A stretch of DNA of 60,000 nt, from the NCBI RefSeq assembly GCF_000003815.2, contig NC_049993.1, positions 7,689,762-7,749,761 of the forward strand. Reading direction: 5' to 3'. Source of the stretch: Branchiostoma floridae (lineage: Eukaryota; Chordata; Leptocardii; Amphioxiformes; Branchiostomatidae). Shown here in pieces: positions 57,951 to 60,000 of this stretch. The notes beneath the pieces were generated by a model, which was not told where the DNA came from, did not search any database, and saw only the letters and a program-made list of their open reading frames with translations. Within the stretch, counting starts at the first letter, position 1; each line of letters starts with the position of its first letter. The position numbers and the translations under genes were made by a program.

Positions 57951-58135
57951 ACTCAGTACTGGGAGTGTCAGGGGAGGGTTAGGGAGGACAGGGCAGCTGT
58001 CTACATGGACAGCCTGCAGGTGGTCAAAAAAGGGTGCTCAAAAAAGAACAAGGAATAGTCATGCCTTCAAATACCAGTTACCAACCTAGGATTGATGTTT
58101 TCAAAAATTTGTATTTTCCTAGCACTATCATAGAG

Positions 58136-58243
58136 TAGAATTTGTTATCACTAAGCACAGTTGGAGCATCTTCTCTGGATAGTTTTAAAGAACATTTGCA
58201 GATAGATGTGCAAAGGTTAGGTGTGACGGGTCGTTCAGTGTAA
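58136..58243 (+). pseudogene. Remnant of the C-terminal end of a non-LTR reverse transcriptase ORF
   Basis: The frame reads LSLSTVGASSLDSFKEHLQI then DVQRLGVTGRSV and stops at 58241. This fits the WNxLP...A.SL..FK..L tail common at the end of non-LTR retrotransposon polyproteins. The expected Trp codon is TAG at 58136 (N follows), so the copy is decayed. Confidence 0.45.
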
Positions 58244-59115
58244 TATAACCAGCTGCCATGCTGTGAGCCTGCAAAGCTGGTGTGCTATGCCAAAGAGTGG
58301 TTGTAGAGGGCTATACAGATAGATACAGATGCAGGTGGTTTGTGAGACAAGTCGGACTCTAAATCATCCTTAAAGAGTTTAAGCTGTTTAACTGAGGAAA
58401 GTGGAGTCAAGTGGTCTTCATAGCAACTGTCTTTACTACATGCCATCAGTTGAAATGACAGTTTTGGGATTGGTTTGGCAGGATTAAGTTGGTGAAGTAT
58501 GAAAGCCAGGGACTGAGTATCCACCTTTGGTATGAACTGTATCAGAACCAGTAAATATTCTGACTAGTATACAATTACTTTTGTCAAAAGAGTACTGTCA
58601 GTCTGTTTGTGAAACTAGGACATTCTTGTGCAAAAAACGAATGCGTGTCGTTGGTGTAGATGCATTCAAAATGATATGGATTTAACTGTGCAAACCTCAC
58701 AGAATTTATGTTTAGATTTATGTACAGTACTTTGACTCCACACAAAAAAAATGATTTTATGACTTGATTTCATCATTGAAAGAGATATCTTATCATATCT
58801 GCACACTTCCAGGTGTCATTCATTCTTAACTTGCCTGCTCCAGTTTGGCTCTTCTTCGGCTCATTGTCAGTTATTTGTGACTCAGTCCGTTTAGCAGCTA
58901 AAGCTCAGTAGAAGAATGTTCCCAGCTATTTCCTGTGCTGCCCCCAGGAAGCTGATACTGCCAGTATTTACCTGGCTGTCTGCCATGCCAAACAAGCTGT
59001 CATCTGATGTCCTGAAAGAAGGGAAAATACAGGCCGATCATCTGTACTATTGCATCCTTTGATTAGAATGTTTTTGGCACTTAGAAATGTTTAAGATTCC
59101 TCAGAGTTTAGTCAA

Positions 59116-59255
59116 AAATTCTTGAAGAAAGTACAGACAGGCCAACTAGACTTGTCTGAAATGTTTGTAGGAATCTCAGAATTTTGTAAGAAATTCTTGA
59201 AGAAAGTAGAGACTGTCCAACTAGACTTGTCTGAAATGTTTGTAGGAATTTTCCG
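59116..59255. repeat. Tandem duplication of about 75 bp
   Basis: ATTCTTGAAGAAAGTA, then CCAACTAGACTTGTCTGAAA and TGTTTGTAGGAAT, occur twice in succession. No coding significance is seen, although both strands stay open for about 65 codons. Confidence 0.8.
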
Positions 59256-60000
59256 ACATCTAGCTCATCCAAAAGTTTGTGCCATGACAGGGTATGTAAC
59301 ATGCATTGGCATAATACCGGTCATAAGCCTTATACCGGTCGATTAAAAATAGTGGAACTTAAAGAGATCTACACATGCAACAATAGTTATTTCTGAGGTA
59401 TGCACACTTCAGACATCTAGGTGTCCAATACATCATTTACAAAGCATCGATAACAATGCATTCGAAGACAACAAGGCCAAAAGTTTTCAGGTCATTTTCG
59501 GGGCAGGCGAGCTCGTCGTGGGACAAACACACTGTCACGTTCATCGCCAGATTTGTAGATAATAATCACATGTGCTCACGGCACAAGACGAGCATGATTC
59601 AACAGCAATCTTGAATTTCTTTTGGTGACCTACAACTCGTGTAAAAGTGTGAGGAACCGTTGCATTATCGCCCGGATCTACGGCTGAATGGGTCAAATTG
59701 AACGTACGCCGCCATTTGCGGTTGTGACGGACCAAAATTAAATGAAAATTCTTGTCAGTATACGCCCATTTTCTCATGACTTTTTGTATGCTCATGCAGA
59801 TTTTTGTTTTGTGCAACTACTAACAGGAAAGAAAGTAACAACAGAGGATGTATAAAGGTACATAGCGGCAGTTAATTGTGCCGTGTTTCGTTCGACCGGT
59901 ATAGTGCACCCCCTTCCAACCACGCGCCCGTTCTCCGTGCAATTCCGCGGTGTGTTCCAATTACGATATCATGTTTTTAGCAGGACCAGAGAGACAAAAT

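Larger units (their letters stand above)
55521..60000. other. TRABD2 intron or downstream flank without a supported exon
   Basis: I looked for the conserved C-terminal part of TIKI proteins and did not find it, so this is probably a long intron 6. It holds a tandem array, a MITE and a retroelement remnant, listed separately. Confidence 0.5.

Noticed and set aside
58285-58524. 79-codon minus-strand frame
   Set aside because: No family resemblance. It lies beside a decayed retroelement tail and is probably repeat-derived.

Overview
The window is eukaryotic nuclear DNA from an animal. Four intron-rich protein genes can be rebuilt exon by exon with GT-AG junctions and consistent phases. The gene set (an inner-arm dynein intermediate chain, a TIP-1-type PDZ protein, a calcium-regulated NADPH oxidase 5, and a TIKI Wnt-protease), the vertebrate-like intron positions and the dense load of short inverted-repeat transposons suggest an invertebrate deuterostome. 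An amphioxus-like cephalochordate is my best guess; this is inference, not proof. Two runs of exactly 100 N (5943-6042 and 22157-22256) are assembly gaps inside introns.

Layout. (1) 182-13705, + strand: DNAI3 (WDR63), 5'-truncated by the window, 18 exons, polyA signal at 14476. (2) 17175-25764, - strand: TAX1BP3-like PDZ protein, 4 exons, convergent with DNAI3. (3) 25765-32022: intergenic, repeat-rich. (4) 32023-43333, + strand: complete NOX5-type oxidase, 17 coding exons, about 1,017 residues, divergent from TAX1BP3. (5) 43334-46408: intergenic. (6) 46409-55520, + strand: TRABD2/TIKI, six exons, with the 3' end beyond the window. The rest, to 60000, is intron or flank with tandem repeats and transposon copies. 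The four genes have no obvious shared pathway: ciliary motility, PDZ scaffolding, calcium-triggered superoxide production and extracellular Wnt inactivation.

The most striking observation is that short tandem duplications repeatedly straddle exon-intron borders. Eight cases occur across all four genes. They range from one extra copy (TRABD2 exon 4 donor, TAX1BP3 exon 1 donor, DNAI3 exon 14 acceptor) to a 7-copy donor minisatellite (DNAI3 exon 11), a 4-copy in-frame 33-bp acceptor array (NOX5 exon 3) and an 8-copy 74-75-bp acceptor array in which every decoy carries a stop (NOX5 exon 4). These arrays present ready-made decoy or alternative splice sites beside the true one.

Mobile elements are mostly short non-autonomous DNA elements with inverted termini. 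Several have recognisable target-site duplications: a 1.5-kb Harbinger-like element with TTA flanks, a hAT-like MITE in the DNAI3 3' UTR, and two CTCCAAGCAG-family elements with 8-bp flanks. There are also SINE/LINE-tail repeats and a decayed fragment of a non-LTR reverse transcriptase end.
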